A stretch of 64,000 bases of DNA from Streptococcus anginosus subsp. whileyi MAS624 (GCF_000478925.1 NZ_AP013072.1:1032501-1096500); one strand, 5' to 3'. Counted from the stretch's first letter, positions 18,493 through 29,112 are shown. Notes: generated by a model not told the origin, from the letters alone. Program-made: numbers and translations.

Positions 18493-19866
18493 ATGAGTAA
18501 AATTGTCGTTATCGGTGCCAATCATGCCGGCACAGCTTGTATCAATACGATGCTTGACAACTTTGGAAATGAAAATGAAATTGTTGTGTTTGATCAAAAT
18601 TCAAATATTTCATTTTTAGGATGTGGAATGGCACTTTGGATTGGAAAACAAATTGATGGTCCAGAAGGTTTGTTCTATTCAGATAAAGAAAAGCTTGAAG
18701 CTAAAGGTGCTAAAGTTTATATGGAAAGTCCTGTTTTGTTCGTTGATTACGACAAAAAAGAAGTGACTGCACTTGTAAATGGGCAAAAGCATGTAGAATC
18801 TTATGAAAAATTGATTTTTGCCACAGGTTCACAACCAGTTATTCCAGCAATAAAAGGCGTAGAAATTGTTGAAGGTAATCGCGAATTTAAAGCAACTCTT
18901 GAAAATGTTCAATTTGTAAAATTGTATCAAAATTCTGCCGAAGTGATTGAAAAGCTGAAAAACAACGAAGGTATTAATCGTGTTGCTGTTGTAGGAGCTG
19001 GTTACATTGGTGTTGAACTGGCAGAAGCTTTCGAACGTCTCGGAAAAGAAGTGACCTTGATTGATGTGGCAGACACTTGTCTTGCTGGTTACTACGATCG
19101 TGAATTGTCTGACTTGATGAGTAAAAACTTGGCAGATCATGGCATTAAACTTGCCTATGGTCAAACTGTGCAAGCGGTTGAAGGTGAAGGCAAAGTTGAA
19201 CGGATTGTAACGGATAAAGAAACGTTTGATGTTGACATGGTCATTATGGCTGTTGGCTTCCGTCCAAACACGGCTCTTGGCGCTGGCAAAATTAAGCTTT
19301 TCCATAACGGTGCTTTCCTTGTTGATAAAAAACAAGAAACAAGCATTCCAGGAGTTTATGCAGTTGGTGACTGTGCAACGATTTATGACAATGCTCTAGA
19401 TGATATGAGTTATATCGCCCTTGCTTCAAATGCTGTTCGTTCAGGTATTGTCGGAGCTTACAACGCTACTGGTCATGAGTTAGAAGGCATTGGTGTGCAA
19501 GGCTCAAACGGTATTAACATTTACGATCTTAAAATGGTTTCAACTGGTTTGACATTGGAAAAAGCAAAAGCTGCGGGTTATAACGCAGTTGAAACAGGAT
19601 TTAATGACCTTCAAAAGCCAGAATTTATCAAACACAACAACCATGAAGTAGCTATTCGTATCGTATTTGATAAAGATACACGCGTCATCCTTGGAGCACA
19701 AATGGCTTCACACGAAGATATTTCAATGGGTATTCATCTCTTCTCACTTGCAATCCAAGAAAAAGTGACCATTGATAAATTAGCGTTGACAGATATTTTC
19801 TTCCTGCCACACTTTAATAAACCTTATAACTACATTACAATGGCAGCATTGACGGCTGAAAAATAA
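18493..19866 (+). CDS. nox: NADH oxidase (water-forming, FAD-dependent)
   Basis: 457 residues, the usual Nox length. FAD-binding [16 protein letters not shown], the redox-active Cys in [12 protein letters not shown] (~C44), NAD-binding [21 protein letters not shown] (~160-180), [14 protein letters not shown] (~295) and a C-terminal dimerisation domain with [12 protein letters not shown]. It reduces O2 to water with NADH and regenerates NAD+ in fermenting streptococci. Monocistronic, divergent from the ApbE/FMN reductase operon. Confidence 0.95.
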   Translation: MSKIVVIGANHAGTACINTMLDNFGNENEIVVFDQNSNISFLGCGMALWIGKQIDGPEGLFYSDKEKLEAKGAKVYMESPVLFVDYDKKEVTALVNGQKHVESYEKLIFATGSQPVIPAIKGVEIVEGNREFKATLENVQFVKLYQNSAEVIEKLKNNEGINRVAVVGAGYIGVELAEAFERLGKEVTLIDVADTCLAGYYDRELSDLMSKNLADHGIKLAYGQTVQAVEGEGKVERIVTDKETFDVDMVIMAVGFRPNTALGAGKIKLFHNGAFLVDKKQETSIPGVYAVGDCATIYDNALDDMSYIALASNAVRSGIVGAYNATGHELEGIGVQGSNGINIYDLKMVSTGLTLEKAKAAGYNAVETGFNDLQKPEFIKHNNHEVAIRIVFDKDTRVILGAQMASHEDISMGIHLFSLAIQEKVTIDKLALTDIFFLPHFNKPYNYITMAALTAEK

Positions 19867-19883
19867 AGATAGGCTATTGAATT

Positions 19884-19922
19884 TACAAACCAGTTTCGTA
19901 TGAGACTGGTTTACTTTTTTAT
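19884..19922 (+). terminator. nox terminator
   Basis: AAACCAGTTTC-loop-GAGACTGGTTT hairpin with a T run, 20 bases after the stop. Confidence 0.85.
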
Positions 19923-20015
19923 CTGGATTTCATTCTCTAAAACAATTTCCGCAAGCAATAATAAAAATAGAAAAATTATGCTAAAATAGAAAGAGAATAT
20001 ATTTGGGAGGCAACG

Positions 20016-21572
20016 ATGTCTGTTCAGACAGAAAAAGGAATATCAAATACCAAGAAAGAATTTGCGTTTACATCTAGTTCGGTTATTCTGCAAGTTTCAA
20101 GAGGAATTTTAGTCGGGATTATTGTAGGTGCAATTGTCGGTTCTTTTCGTTTTTTGATTGAAAAGGGATTTCATATTGTTCAACATTTCTATCAGCAAGG
20201 ACATGATAGTATCATTGGGTTTGCTTTTATTCTGTTATTTTATGCTTGTGTCATTTGGATTAGTGCAAAATTAACGCTTTCAGAAAAGAATATTAAAGGT
20301 TCTGGAATTCCGCAAGTGGAAGCAGAGCTGAAAGGACTGATGAGCTTGTCATGGTGGAGTGTCCTCTGGAAAAAGTATATTCTAGGTGTTTTAGCCATTG
20401 CAAGTGGCTTAATGTTAGGACGTGAAGGCCCAAGTATCCAGCTGGGAGCAATGGGTGGAAAAGGAATTGCCAAACATCTTCATTTAAGCCCTGTGGAAGA
20501 GCGTTCTTTGATTGCTAGTGGAGCGGCAGCAGGGCTGGCAGCAGCTTTTAATGCTCCGATTGCGGGTTTACTGTTTGTTATTGAGGAAGTCTATCATCAT
20601 TTTTCGCGTTTCTTTTGGGTCTCGTCTTTGGCGGCAAGTTTAACGGCAAATTTTGTTTCACTTATGATTTTTGGAATGACCCCTGTATTAAATATGCCAG
20701 ATAATATTCCTCTGATGGGACTAGGGCAATACTGGCTTTATTTGTTGTTAGGAATTTTTCTTGGTTTTTCAGGATTTTTATATGAAAAAGTAGTTCTAGC
20801 TATGCCTCGCATTTATGATATGATTGGAGAAGTTTTGCACCTTTCTCCGCAATATTATCCTATTATAGCCTTTATTTTCATTTTTCCAGTAGGATATTTC
20901 CTTCCACAGCTTTTAGGCGGTGGCAATCAACTGGTTCTCTCTTTAACCAGTCAACACTATCTGCTATTAACATTAGTGATGTTTTTCGTTATTCGCTTTA
21001 TCTGGAGTATGATTAGTTATGGTAGTGGGCTTCCTGGTGGTATTTTTCTCCCCATTTTAGCTCTTGGCTCTCTTTTGGGAGCAATTGTTGGTGTCGTTTG
21101 TGTGCAGTTAGGCTTTGCAACCCAAGAGCAATTTCCTATTTTTATTATTTTAGGTATGAGTGGCTACTTTGGTGCAATTTCTAAAGCTCCATTGACAGCA
21201 ATCATATTGGTGACTGAGATGGTTGGCGATATACGAAACCTCATGCCTCTTGGTTTAGTGACTTTAGTGGCATACGTTGTAATGGACTTGTTGGGCGGAG
21301 CACCCGTGTATGAAGCTATGCTAGAGCGAATGTTACCAGATAACGTGGTAGATGAGGGCGAGACAACCCTTATCGAAATTCCAGTCTCTGAAAAAATAGC
21401 GGGTAAGCAAGTTCATGAGTTGGAATTACCAAGAGATATACTGATTACCATGCAACACCACAACGGAAAGAACCAAACAGTGAATGGCAGCACGCGCCTG
21501 TATCTAGGAGATATGATTTATGTGGTATTGAAAAAATCAGATATTGGACGCATTAAAGATTTACTATTATAA
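20016..21572 (+). CDS. ClC-family chloride channel/antiporter with TrkA-C domain
   Basis: 518 residues. ClC filter motifs are present: GSGIPQVE, GREGPSIQLGAMGGKG, GSGLPGGIFLP and a pore-lining Tyr region. The gating glutamate E of GREGP is intact and E203-like positions (VIEEVYHHF) suggest a H+/Cl- antiporter. The last ~80 residues (TLIEIPVSEKIAGKQVHEL...) are a TrkA-C/RCK ligand-binding domain. Single gene with GGGAGG before the ATG. Confidence 0.92.
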   Translation: MSVQTEKGISNTKKEFAFTSSSVILQVSRGILVGIIVGAIVGSFRFLIEKGFHIVQHFYQQGHDSIIGFAFILLFYACVIWISAKLTLSEKNIKGSGIPQVEAELKGLMSLSWWSVLWKKYILGVLAIASGLMLGREGPSIQLGAMGGKGIAKHLHLSPVEERSLIASGAAAGLAAAFNAPIAGLLFVIEEVYHHFSRFFWVSSLAASLTANFVSLMIFGMTPVLNMPDNIPLMGLGQYWLYLLLGIFLGFSGFLYEKVVLAMPRIYDMIGEVLHLSPQYYPIIAFIFIFPVGYFLPQLLGGGNQLVLSLTSQHYLLLTLVMFFVIRFIWSMISYGSGLPGGIFLPILALGSLLGAIVGVVCVQLGFATQEQFPIFIILGMSGYFGAISKAPLTAIILVTEMVGDIRNLMPLGLVTLVAYVVMDLLGGAPVYEAMLERMLPDNVVDEGETTLIEIPVSEKIAGKQVHELELPRDILITMQHHNGKNQTVNGSTRLYLGDMIYVVLKKSDIGRIKDLLL

Positions 21573-21651
21573 AAGAGGAGGATCTCTTTTTTAGAATCTG
21601 AAAAAATAACTTGCAATTTCCGAACGATAAAAAATATTATACGTTATTATA

Positions 21652-21679
21652 TTGTAATTTCTGTACCTTGTGTTATAAT
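21652..21679 (+). promoter_or_regulatory. guaC promoter
   Basis: TTGTAA (21652-21657) and TATAAT (21674-21679) with a 16-base spacer; gives a leader of about 75 bases. Confidence 0.6.
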
Positions 21680-21683
21680 ACTA

Positions 21684-21737
21684 ATGGAAATGTCAGGAAA
21701 GACGTAGCGATGCGAAAGCATAGGTAGGTCATTTTTA
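21684..21737 (+). promoter_or_regulatory. Structured 5' leader of guaC, class unknown
   Basis: The leader contains a perfect ATGC-GAAA-GCAT tetraloop hairpin (21710-21721). It is nested between segments that can also pair (AAATG near 21688 with CATTT near 21730; GAC with GGTC). It has no terminator and does not match the purine aptamer found before xpt. It may be a small regulatory RNA element controlling GMP reductase. Confidence 0.4.
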
Positions 21738-21760
21738 GCATAAAATTAAAGGAGAATGAC

Positions 21761-22744
21761 ATGCTGAATGAATTTCCTATTTTTGACTATGAAGATATCC
21801 AATTGATTCCGAATAAATGTATCATCAAAAGTCGCTCAGAAGCAGATACGACCGTTACTTTTGGGAAACACACCTTCAAACTTCCTGTTGTTCCAGCTAA
21901 CATGCAAACAATTCTGGATGAAGATGTAGCAGAAAAATTGGCGAAAAGTGGCTATTTCTACATCATGCACCGTTTTGACGAAGCTGGCCGCATTCCTTTC
22001 ATCAAGCGCATGCATGAGCAAGGACTGATTGCGTCTATTTCAGTTGGCGTGAAAGATTATGAATATGATTTCATTAGTCAATTGAAAACAGACGCTCCAG
22101 AATATATCACGATTGATATTGCGCATGGGCATTCAGATAGTGTCATTGAAATGATTCAACACATCAAAAAAGAACTCCCCGATACTTTCGTGATTGCAGG
22201 AAATGTCGGGACACCCGAAGCTGTTCGTGAGCTGGAAAATGCTGGAGCAGATGCAACCAAAGTTGGCATTGGACCAGGGAAAGTTTGCATCACAAAAGTA
22301 AAAACTGGTTTTGGTACAGGTGGCTGGCAATTAGCGGCTCTTCGTTGGTGTGCAAAAGCTGCTCGCAAACCAATTATTGCGGACGGTGGTATTCGTACGC
22401 ATGGCGACATTGCCAAATCTATTCGCTTTGGTGCTACCATGGTGATGATTGGTTCCCTATTCGCAGGTCATATCGAAAGCCCAGGTCAAACGGTCGAAGT
22501 AGACGGTGAACAATTCAAAGAGTATTATGGTTCGGCTTCAGAGTACCAAAAGGGTATGTATAAGAATGTGGAAGGAAAGAAAATTCTTTTACCGGTTAAA
22601 GGACATTTAGCTGACACTTTGGTTGAAATGGAGCAGGATTTGCAAAGTGCTATTTCCTATGCTGGCGGAAGAGACTTAGCTGGTCTTAAGCACGTAGATT
22701 ACGTCATTGTGAAAAATTCTATTTGGAACGGTGATGCGCATTAA
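21761..22744 (+). CDS. guaC: GMP reductase
   Basis: 327 residues. The IMPDH/GMPR barrel motifs are [29 protein letters not shown], the catalytic-Cys loop [27 protein letters not shown], and the phosphate-binding [28 protein letters not shown]. There is no CBS pair, as expected for GuaC rather than GuaB. It converts GMP to IMP with NADPH, returning guanine nucleotides to the purine pool. Followed by the guanine riboswitch and salvage operon. Confidence 0.95.
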   Translation: MLNEFPIFDYEDIQLIPNKCIIKSRSEADTTVTFGKHTFKLPVVPANMQTILDEDVAEKLAKSGYFYIMHRFDEAGRIPFIKRMHEQGLIASISVGVKDYEYDFISQLKTDAPEYITIDIAHGHSDSVIEMIQHIKKELPDTFVIAGNVGTPEAVRELENAGADATKVGIGPGKVCITKVKTGFGTGGWQLAALRWCAKAARKPIIADGGIRTHGDIAKSIRFGATMVMIGSLFAGHIESPGQTVEVDGEQFKEYYGSASEYQKGMYKNVEGKKILLPVKGHLADTLVEMEQDLQSAISYAGGRDLAGLKHVDYVIVKNSIWNGDAH

Positions 22745-22754
22745 TAATAAAATA

Positions 22755-22824
22755 ATTACTTATTTATATTACGAATTTGGCGTAATGTTTCTACAAGGCA
22801 CCTAATGTCTAACAATAAGTAAGT
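22755..22824 (+). promoter_or_regulatory. Purine (guanine-type) riboswitch aptamer
   Basis: P1 pairs TTACTTATT (22756-22764) with AATAAGTAA (22814-22822). Inside are the P2 hairpin (ATTACG...CGTAAT), the conserved J2/3 segment TTTCTAC and the P3 strand ending GTCT. The J3/1 segment reads AACAAT, where the third base corresponds to the specificity position 74; it is C, as in guanine-binding aptamers. It controls xpt-pbuX. Confidence 0.88.
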
Positions 22825-22884
22825 CTTCAACTTTCCTGCTATGTTTTTAGCAAGGAATTTTGTATTCAGTTGGGTAACCAATTG

Positions 22885-22920
22885 TTTTAGGCTTGCTTTT
22901 GGCAAGCCTTTTGTTTTTTC
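22885..22920 (+). terminator. Riboswitch expression platform terminator
   Basis: AGGCTTGC-TTTTG-GCAAGCCT hairpin followed by TTTGTTTTTTC, between the aptamer and the xpt ribosome-binding site. Guanine binding should favour this terminator. Confidence 0.85.
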
Positions 22921-22934
22921 TAAAAGGAGATTTT

Positions 22935-23516
22935 ATGAAATTATTAGAAGAACGCATCCTAAAAGATGGAAATGTTTTAGGAGAAAATATTTTAAAAGTG
23001 GATTCATTTCTGACTCACCAAGTCGATTTCAACTTGATGAAAGAAATTGGTAAAGCGTTTGCAACCTATTTTCGCTCGGCTGGTATTACAAAAGTTGTGA
23101 CAATTGAAGCATCTGGCATCGCACCTGCTATTTATACAGCAGAAGCATTGGGCGTTCCGATGATTTTTGCGAAAAAGTCAAAAAACATTACTATGACGGA
23201 AGATATTTTGACGACAGAGGTCTATTCTTTTACCAAACAAGTGACAAGTACGGTCTCAATTGCAGGGAAATTTTTAAATCATCATGATAAAGTGCTTATT
23301 ATCGATGATTTTCTAGCAAATGGTCAAGCAGCTAAAGGGCTTGTTAATATCATTGAACAATCAGGTGCCCATGTGGAAGCGATTGGTATCGTAATTGAAA
23401 AATCATTCCAAGAGGGAAGAAAGTTGCTAGAAGAAGATAAACGAAAAGTCGTTTCTTTGGCTCGTATTCAAAAATTTGAAAATGGAAAAGTTGTATTTAT
23501 GGAGGCTGATGCATAA
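22935..23516 (+). CDS. xpt: Xanthine phosphoribosyltransferase
   Basis: The start is ATG 22935 ([22 protein letters not shown]) with AAAAGGAGA; longer frames run into the riboswitch. 193 residues. PRPP-binding loop [19 protein letters not shown] (~125-143) and substrate region [19 protein letters not shown]. It makes XMP from xanthine. Its stop overlaps the pbuX ATG by 1 base, so the pair is one riboswitch-controlled operon. Confidence 0.96.
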   Translation: MKLLEERILKDGNVLGENILKVDSFLTHQVDFNLMKEIGKAFATYFRSAGITKVVTIEASGIAPAIYTAEALGVPMIFAKKSKNITMTEDILTTEVYSFTKQVTSTVSIAGKFLNHHDKVLIIDDFLANGQAAKGLVNIIEQSGAHVEAIGIVIEKSFQEGRKLLEEDKRKVVSLARIQKFENGKVVFMEADA

Positions 23517-24781
23517 TGGAACTGAAAGAAGAAAAACATTCACAGGCGGCTGTCTTAGGTTTGCAGCACTTATTAGCAATGTACTCTGGGTCAATCCTTG
23601 TACCCATTATGATTGCTGGTGCGCTAGGTTATTCGAGCCAACAGCTGACCTATCTTATTTCCACAGATATTTTTATGTGTGGTGTGGCAACATTTTTGCA
23701 ATTGCAACTCAATAAATATTTCGGAATTGGCTTGCCAGTCGTACTTGGCGTTGCTTTTCAATCGGTTGCGCCTCTGATTATGATTGGTCAAAAACATGGA
23801 AGCGGAGCTATGTTTGGAGCGCTCATCGTTTCCGGTATCTACGTTCTTTTGATTGCAGGCATTTTTTCTAAAATTGCTAATTTCTTTCCACCAATTGTGA
23901 CGGGCTCAGTCATTACTACCATTGGTTTAACACTTATTCCTGTTGCGATTGGCAATATGGGAAATAATAGTGAAAAACCAACTGCACAAAGTTTGCTGTT
24001 GGCTGCTGTCACGATTTTAATTATACTGTTAGTAAATATCTTTGCGAAAGGCTTTCTAAAATCCATTTCCATTCTGATTGGCTTAATTATTGGAACGATT
24101 ATTGCCAGCTTTATGGGCTTAGTAGATTTTGCGCCAGTAACTCAAGCTCCTCTTGTACATGTTCCGACACCGTTTTATTTTGGAATACCTAAGTTTGAAC
24201 TTTCATCCATCGTCATGATGTGTATTATCGCAACAGTTTCTTTGGTAGAATCAACAGGTGTTTATTTTGCACTTTCAGATATTACAAACGAAAAGTTAGA
24301 TAGCATTCGTCTGCGAAATGGTTATCGTGCAGAAGGACTTGCAGTGCTTCTTGGCGGTATTTTTAACACTTTCCCTTATACAGGATTTTCACAAAATGTT
24401 GGTTTGGTCAAACTTTCTGGAATTAAAACACGGCTCCCAATCTATTATGCAGCAGGATTCTTAGTCTTGTTAGGATTGGTACCGAAATTCGGAGCTTTGG
24501 CACAAATCATCCCAAGTCCTGTACTCGGTGGTGCTATGCTTGTCATGTTTGGTTTTGTTTCTGTTCAGGGAATGCAAATGCTAGCGCGAGTTGATTTTGA
24601 ACACAATGAACACCATTTCTTGATTGCCGCTGTATCTATTTCCGCAGGAGTCGGTCTAAATGGAAGCAATCTTTTTAACAGTTTGCCAACTGGCTTACAA
24701 ATGTTTTTCTCAAATGGAATTGTTATGGCGAGCGTCATTGCGATTGTATTGAACCTTATTTTAAATCGTGAGAAAAAATAA
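23516..24781 (+). CDS. pbuX: Xanthine permease (NCS2 family)
   Basis: 421 residues, ~12-14 membrane segments. NCS2 signatures: QHLLAMYSGSILVPIMIAGALG at the N-terminus, GIGLPVVLGVAFQSVAPLI, the central LVESTGVYFALSDIT motif with key Glu, and NTFPYTGFSQNVGLVKLSG. It imports xanthine (possibly guanine) with H+. Translationally coupled to xpt and under the same guanine riboswitch. Confidence 0.94.
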   Translation: MELKEEKHSQAAVLGLQHLLAMYSGSILVPIMIAGALGYSSQQLTYLISTDIFMCGVATFLQLQLNKYFGIGLPVVLGVAFQSVAPLIMIGQKHGSGAMFGALIVSGIYVLLIAGIFSKIANFFPPIVTGSVITTIGLTLIPVAIGNMGNNSEKPTAQSLLLAAVTILIILLVNIFAKGFLKSISILIGLIIGTIIASFMGLVDFAPVTQAPLVHVPTPFYFGIPKFELSSIVMMCIIATVSLVESTGVYFALSDITNEKLDSIRLRNGYRAEGLAVLLGGIFNTFPYTGFSQNVGLVKLSGIKTRLPIYYAAGFLVLLGLVPKFGALAQIIPSPVLGGAMLVMFGFVSVQGMQMLARVDFEHNEHHFLIAAVSISAGVGLNGSNLFNSLPTGLQMFFSNGIVMASVIAIVLNLILNREKK

Positions 24782-24783
24782 AA

Positions 24784-24825
24784 CTCGACAAGAGGCTGGG
24801 AGGATTTTCTCCTAGCTTTTTTGAC
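24784..24825 (+). terminator. xpt-pbuX terminator
   Basis: AGAGGCTGGGAGGA / TCTCCTAGCTTTTTT imperfect hairpin with T run just after pbuX. Confidence 0.65.
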
Positions 24826-24880
24826 TATTTTGAGCGCTTATAGTATAGTTAAGAGAGAAAGCATTGTTTGAGGAGATTGT

Positions 24881-26218
24881 ATGTACCAAGCGCGCAATTT
24901 AAAAGAGCGAATGACCCTATTTATTTCGATTTTTTTGCCAATTTTGATTTATCAACTGGCCAATTTTTCAGCCTCGTTTGTGGATACAACCATGACAGGG
25001 AAATACCATACGTTGCATTTGGCGGGAGTTTCAATGGCGACTAGCTTATGGAGTCCGTTTTTTACTTTTTTGACTGGTATTGTCTCAGCCTTGGTTCCGA
25101 TTATTGGACATCATCTAGGACAAAAACAGGAAGAAAAAATCGCTTCTGATTTTTATCAGTTTATTTATTTATCTCTCGGCTTGTCTCTTCTCTTGTTTGG
25201 GCTCGTTTTTCTAGGTGCACCGCTTGTTTTGTCCAATATTGGATTAGAACCATTAGTAGCAGAAGTCTCTATACACTACCTCTGGTATTTGGCATTTGGT
25301 ATTATCCCTTTGCTTTTATTTAGTGTTGTACGCTCTTTATTAGACGCATTAGGATTGACAAGATTATCCATGTATCTTATGTTGCTCTTGCTACCGTTGA
25401 ATGCCAGTTTTAACTACATTTTAATTTATGGAGCATTTGGCTTCCCAGAAATGGGCGGAGCAGGAGCGGGGCTAGGGACTTCGTTGGCTTACTGGGTGCT
25501 GTTAGTCCTTTCGGTGGTAGTTTCCAAAAGACATCCTAGAATAAAAAAATATCAATTATGGAAAATTCGACCTTTGGATAAAGAAGGATTGCAGGAAGGG
25601 ATTCGTCTCGGTTTTCCTATTGGCGGGACTGTCTTTGCAGAAGTTGTGATATTTTCAGTCGTAGGTTTGCTCATGGCTAAGTTTTCTTCGTTAATCATTG
25701 CCAGTCACCAATCGGCTATTAGTTTTTCCAATCTTATGTATGCTTTTCCTATGAGCATTTCTAATGCTATGGCGATTATCGTTTCTTACGAAATTGGCGC
25801 AAAGCGTCTAGACTATGTCAGAAAATATTGTGTTTTGGGAAGATTGACTGCGCTTGGGTTCGCTGTTTTCACGCTGACATTTTTATATCTTTTCCGTTAT
25901 CAAGTCGCTTCATTGTATGGAACCAACAAGGAATTTATACGTTTGACGTCCATTTTCTTAACTTACAGTTTATTTTTTCAATTAGCAGATACTTTCGCAG
26001 CGCCTCTTCAAGGAATTTTACGTGGTTATAAGGATACAAAAGTGCCATTTTATTTGGGATTGATTGGCTATTGGGGTGTGTCGTTACCAGTTGGATTACT
26101 ATTAGATCACATGACAAATTTAGGTCCCTTTGCTTATTGGATTGGTTTAATTTCTAGTCTGGTTGTTAGTGGCATTTTATACCAACTTCGTCTCAATCAT
26201 ATTCAAAAAAGAAATTAG
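24881..26218 (+). CDS. MATE-family multidrug/cation efflux transporter
   Basis: 445 residues with 12 hydrophobic segments in two homologous halves. MATE repeats: FVDTTMTGKYHTLHLAGVSMATSLW (N half) and FAEVVIFSVVGLLMAKFSSLIIASHQ (C half), with LQGILRGYKDTKVPFYLGLIGYW near the end. It should export cationic compounds with Na+ or H+. The substrate is not visible. Single gene with GAGGAGA before the ATG. Confidence 0.9.
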   Translation: MYQARNLKERMTLFISIFLPILIYQLANFSASFVDTTMTGKYHTLHLAGVSMATSLWSPFFTFLTGIVSALVPIIGHHLGQKQEEKIASDFYQFIYLSLGLSLLLFGLVFLGAPLVLSNIGLEPLVAEVSIHYLWYLAFGIIPLLLFSVVRSLLDALGLTRLSMYLMLLLLPLNASFNYILIYGAFGFPEMGGAGAGLGTSLAYWVLLVLSVVVSKRHPRIKKYQLWKIRPLDKEGLQEGIRLGFPIGGTVFAEVVIFSVVGLLMAKFSSLIIASHQSAISFSNLMYAFPMSISNAMAIIVSYEIGAKRLDYVRKYCVLGRLTALGFAVFTLTFLYLFRYQVASLYGTNKEFIRLTSIFLTYSLFFQLADTFAAPLQGILRGYKDTKVPFYLGLIGYWGVSLPVGLLLDHMTNLGPFAYWIGLISSLVVSGILYQLRLNHIQKRN

Positions 26219-26254
26219 CTTAAATGTTGCATCTACATTATTTATCATTCTGAA

Positions 26255-26296
26255 TTAAAAAAGAATCTCAGATTTTTATCCAAGATTCTTTTTTGT
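26255..26296. terminator. Bidirectional terminator
   Basis: AAAAAAGAATCT-loop-AGATTCTTTTTT hairpin, symmetrical A and T runs, between the convergent MATE and tautomerase genes. Confidence 0.85.
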
Positions 26297-26478
26297 TATT
26301 TTGTACGCATTTCACCATGTGGGAAATAAGTCCCTTCTGGCATGTCGTTGATGATGACATGAACAGCAGATTGTGGCGCGCCAGTATTTTTCACAACAGC
26401 GGCAGTAACTTCTTTTGCAAGAGCCTTCTTTTGTTCTAACGTGCGTCCTTCAAATAAATCAATTCTGACAAATGGCAT
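26296..26478 (-). CDS. 4-oxalocrotonate tautomerase-like protein
   Basis: 60 residues, the small-subunit length of the tautomerase superfamily. Pro-1 is exposed after Met removal (MPFVRIDLFEGRTLEQKKALAKEVT), and the Arg/hydrophobic pattern VKNTGAPQSAVHVIINDMP is typical. The natural substrate in streptococci is unknown. Monocistronic, divergent from tdk. Confidence 0.9.
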   Translation of the reverse strand: MPFVRIDLFEGRTLEQKKALAKEVTAAVVKNTGAPQSAVHVIINDMPEGTYFPHGEMRTK

Positions 26479-26599
26479 GTTATATCTCCTTTTTATCTTT
26501 GATATTTTTATTTTATCATAAATTAGGTTTTAAAGCGTGTCAGAATATGGTAAAATAAGAAGTATTAAAAATTGGAGAATTTGGAACGAATTAAAGAAA

Positions 26600-27184
26600 A
26601 TGGCTCAGTTGTATTATAAATATGGCACGATGAATTCGGGCAAAACAATCGAAATTTTAAAAGTAGCACACAACTACGAAGAACAAGGCAAAGGTGTTGT
26701 CATTATGACGAGCGCACTTGATACACGTGACGGTTTCGGCGTTGTTTCTAGTCGTATTGGCATGAAGCGAAAAGCAGTTGCAATAGCAGAAGATACTGAT
26801 ATTTTCCGCTTTATTCAGGAAATGCCCGAAAAGCCTTATTGTGTATTGATTGATGAAGCGCAGTTCCTATCTCGCCGTCATGTCTATGACTTAGCGAGAG
26901 TAGTTGACGAATTAAATGTACCAGTTATGGCTTTTGGCTTGAAAAATGATTTTCGCAATGAGTTATTTGAAGGCTCGAAATATCTCCTGCTTCTAGCAGA
27001 TAAAATTGATGAGATTAAAACAATTTGTCAATTTTGCTCCAAAAAAGCAACCATGGTATTAAGAACAACGAATGGTAAGCCGGTCTATGAAGGTGAGCAA
27101 ATTCAAATCGGTGGGAATGAAACATATATTCCTGTCTGTCGGAAGCATTATTTTAAGCCAGAAATTGACGAAATGAAGAGTTAA
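26600..27184 (+). CDS. tdk: Thymidine kinase
   Basis: The start is ATG 26600 ([21 protein letters not shown]); the longer frame from 26537 adds 21 non-homologous residues over the promoter region. 194 residues. P-loop GTMNSGKT, catalytic DEAQFLSR, and a zinc-binding set CQFCSKKA...CRKHY near the C-terminus. It salvages thymidine to dTMP. It heads the tdk-prfA-prmC-tsaC-type-glyA run of tightly spaced genes. Confidence 0.94.
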   Translation: MAQLYYKYGTMNSGKTIEILKVAHNYEEQGKGVVIMTSALDTRDGFGVVSSRIGMKRKAVAIAEDTDIFRFIQEMPEKPYCVLIDEAQFLSRRHVYDLARVVDELNVPVMAFGLKNDFRNELFEGSKYLLLLADKIDEIKTICQFCSKKATMVLRTTNGKPVYEGEQIQIGGNETYIPVCRKHYFKPEIDEMKS

Positions 27185-27202
27185 GGAGAGGTGTAGCAAA
27201 CG

Positions 27203-28282
27203 ATGAATATTTATGAACAACTACAAGCCGTTGAAGATCGCTATGAAGAGTTGGGAGAACTTCTGAGTGACCCAGATGTTGTTAGTGACACCAAGCGTTT
27301 TATGGAATTGTCCAAAGAAGAAGCGAGTACACGCGATACGGTAGCAACTTATCGTGACTATAAAAGGGTGCTCCAAAACATCACAGATGCCGAAGAAATG
27401 ATCAAAGACGCTTCTGGCGATGCTGATTTGGAAGAAATGGCAAAGCAAGAGATCAAAGATGCAAAAGCTGAAAAAGAAGAATACGAGGAAAAATTGAAAA
27501 TTCTTCTTTTACCAAAAGATCCAAACGATGATAAAAACATCATCTTAGAAATTCGTGGTGCAGCAGGAGGTGATGAAGCCTCGCTCTTTGCCGGTGATCT
27601 TCTGACAATGTATCAAAAATACGCCGAATCGCAAGGATGGAAATTTGAGGTTATGGAAGCCTCCATGAATGGAGTCGGTGGCTTCAAAGAAGTAGTAGCG
27701 ATGGTTTCTGGTCAATCCGTTTATTCCAAACTAAAATACGAATCAGGTGCTCATCGCGTACAGCGTGTCCCAGTGACAGAAAGCCAAGGACGGGTTCACA
27801 CTTCGACAGCAACAGTCTTAGTCATGCCTGAAGTTGAAGAAGTAGAATATGATATTGATCCAAAAGATCTTCGGATTGACATTTATCACGCTTCTGGTGC
27901 TGGAGGTCAGAATGTCAATAAAGTTGCAACGGCCGTTCGGATTGTTCACTTGCCAACAAATATCAAAGTTGAAATGCAGGAAGAACGGACCCAGCAAAAG
28001 AATCGCGACAAAGCTATGAAGATCATTCGTGCGCGCGTAGCAGATCATTTTGCACAAATTGCGCAAGACGAGCAAGATGCCGAGCGGAAATCAACTATTG
28101 GTACTGGAGACCGCTCGGAGCGGATTCGTACCTATAATTTTCCACAAAATCGTGTGACAGATCACCGTATCGGTTTAACGCTGCAAAAGCTAGATACGAT
28201 TTTAGCTGGAAAATTAGATGAAATCGTGGACGCCTTGGTATTGTATGACCAAACACAAAAACTAGAAGAATTGAATAAATAA
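27203..28282 (+). CDS. prfA: Peptide chain release factor 1
   Basis: 359 residues. The GGQ motif ([19 protein letters not shown]) that triggers peptide release is intact. The anticodon-like recognition region ([22 protein letters not shown]) sits just before. It decodes UAA and UAG. The gene overlaps prmC by 1 base; PrmC methylates the GGQ glutamine of this protein, a conserved pairing. Confidence 0.97.
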   Translation: MNIYEQLQAVEDRYEELGELLSDPDVVSDTKRFMELSKEEASTRDTVATYRDYKRVLQNITDAEEMIKDASGDADLEEMAKQEIKDAKAEKEEYEEKLKILLLPKDPNDDKNIILEIRGAAGGDEASLFAGDLLTMYQKYAESQGWKFEVMEASMNGVGGFKEVVAMVSGQSVYSKLKYESGAHRVQRVPVTESQGRVHTSTATVLVMPEVEEVEYDIDPKDLRIDIYHASGAGGQNVNKVATAVRIVHLPTNIKVEMQEERTQQKNRDKAMKIIRARVADHFAQIAQDEQDAERKSTIGTGDRSERIRTYNFPQNRVTDHRIGLTLQKLDTILAGKLDEIVDALVLYDQTQKLEELNK

Positions 28283-29112
28283 TGAAATTAGCTCAAATTC
28301 TTGCTGAAATGGAAAAACAGCTTGAAGCAGTTGGCGAAGAAGCTGAAAGCCTCTCCTTTACCTTTCGGTCTTTGAGAAACTTATCCTTCACCCAATTTGT
28401 GCTGAAAATGCAAGCAGAAGCAACAGCAGATGATATAGAATTACTGAAAAAGATTCAATCTCAATTATTGGTTCATAAACCTGCCCAATACATTATTGGG
28501 AACGCAGCATTTCATGGACATTCGTTCAAAGTAGATGAACGAGTGCTAATTCCCCGACCAGAAACCGAAGAATTGGTCAACCTTATCTTGTCTGAAAATC
28601 AAAATAGCAGTCTGAAAGTTTTGGATATTGGCACTGGAAGTGGAGCAATTGCTCTATCTTTGGCTGCTGAGCGTGCGAATTGGCAGGTCACGGCTTCCGA
28701 CATTTCCCAAGATGCTCTGGATTTGGCGCAAGAAAATGCGGAAGCAATTGATGTAGCGATTGATTTTGTTCAGTCTGATTGCTTTCAGGCGATTACAGGA
28801 AAGTATGATATTATTGTATCCAATCCGCCCTATATTTCAGAGACGGACAGAGAAGAAGTAGAACTAAATGTCCTTGCTTCAGAACCTCATCTTGCTCTTT
28901 TTGCTGAAGAAGACGGGTATGCTGTTTATCGAAAAATTGCTGAGAACGCCCAAAAACATTTGACAGAAAAAGGTAAAATCTATCTCGAAATTGGCTACAA
29001 GCAAGGGGAACATGTAAAAAAATTATTTGAGTCTGCATTTCCAAAAATGAGAATTCGCGTCTTGCAAGATCAATTCGGAAAAGATAGAATGGTAGTGGTA
29101 GATAATGGATAA
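28282..29112 (+). CDS. prmC: Release factor glutamine methyltransferase
   Basis: 276 residues. N-terminal helical release-factor-binding domain, then a Rossmann methyltransferase with SAM motif VLDIGTGSGAIALSLA (~112-127), RPETEELV upstream, and the catalytic NPPY motif in IIVSNPPYISETDREEV. Overlaps both neighbours (1 base with prfA, 8 bases with the next gene). Confidence 0.96.
   Translation: MKLAQILAEMEKQLEAVGEEAESLSFTFRSLRNLSFTQFVLKMQAEATADDIELLKKIQSQLLVHKPAQYIIGNAAFHGHSFKVDERVLIPRPETEELVNLILSENQNSSLKVLDIGTGSGAIALSLAAERANWQVTASDISQDALDLAQENAEAIDVAIDFVQSDCFQAITGKYDIIVSNPPYISETDREEVELNVLASEPHLALFAEEDGYAVYRKIAENAQKHLTEKGKIYLEIGYKQGEHVKKLFESAFPKMRIRVLQDQFGKDRMVVVDNG

Noticed and set aside
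21684..21737. guaC leader as a purine riboswitch
   Set aside because: It lacks the TTTCTAC-type junction and the three-way helix pattern seen in the real aptamer at 22755-22824.
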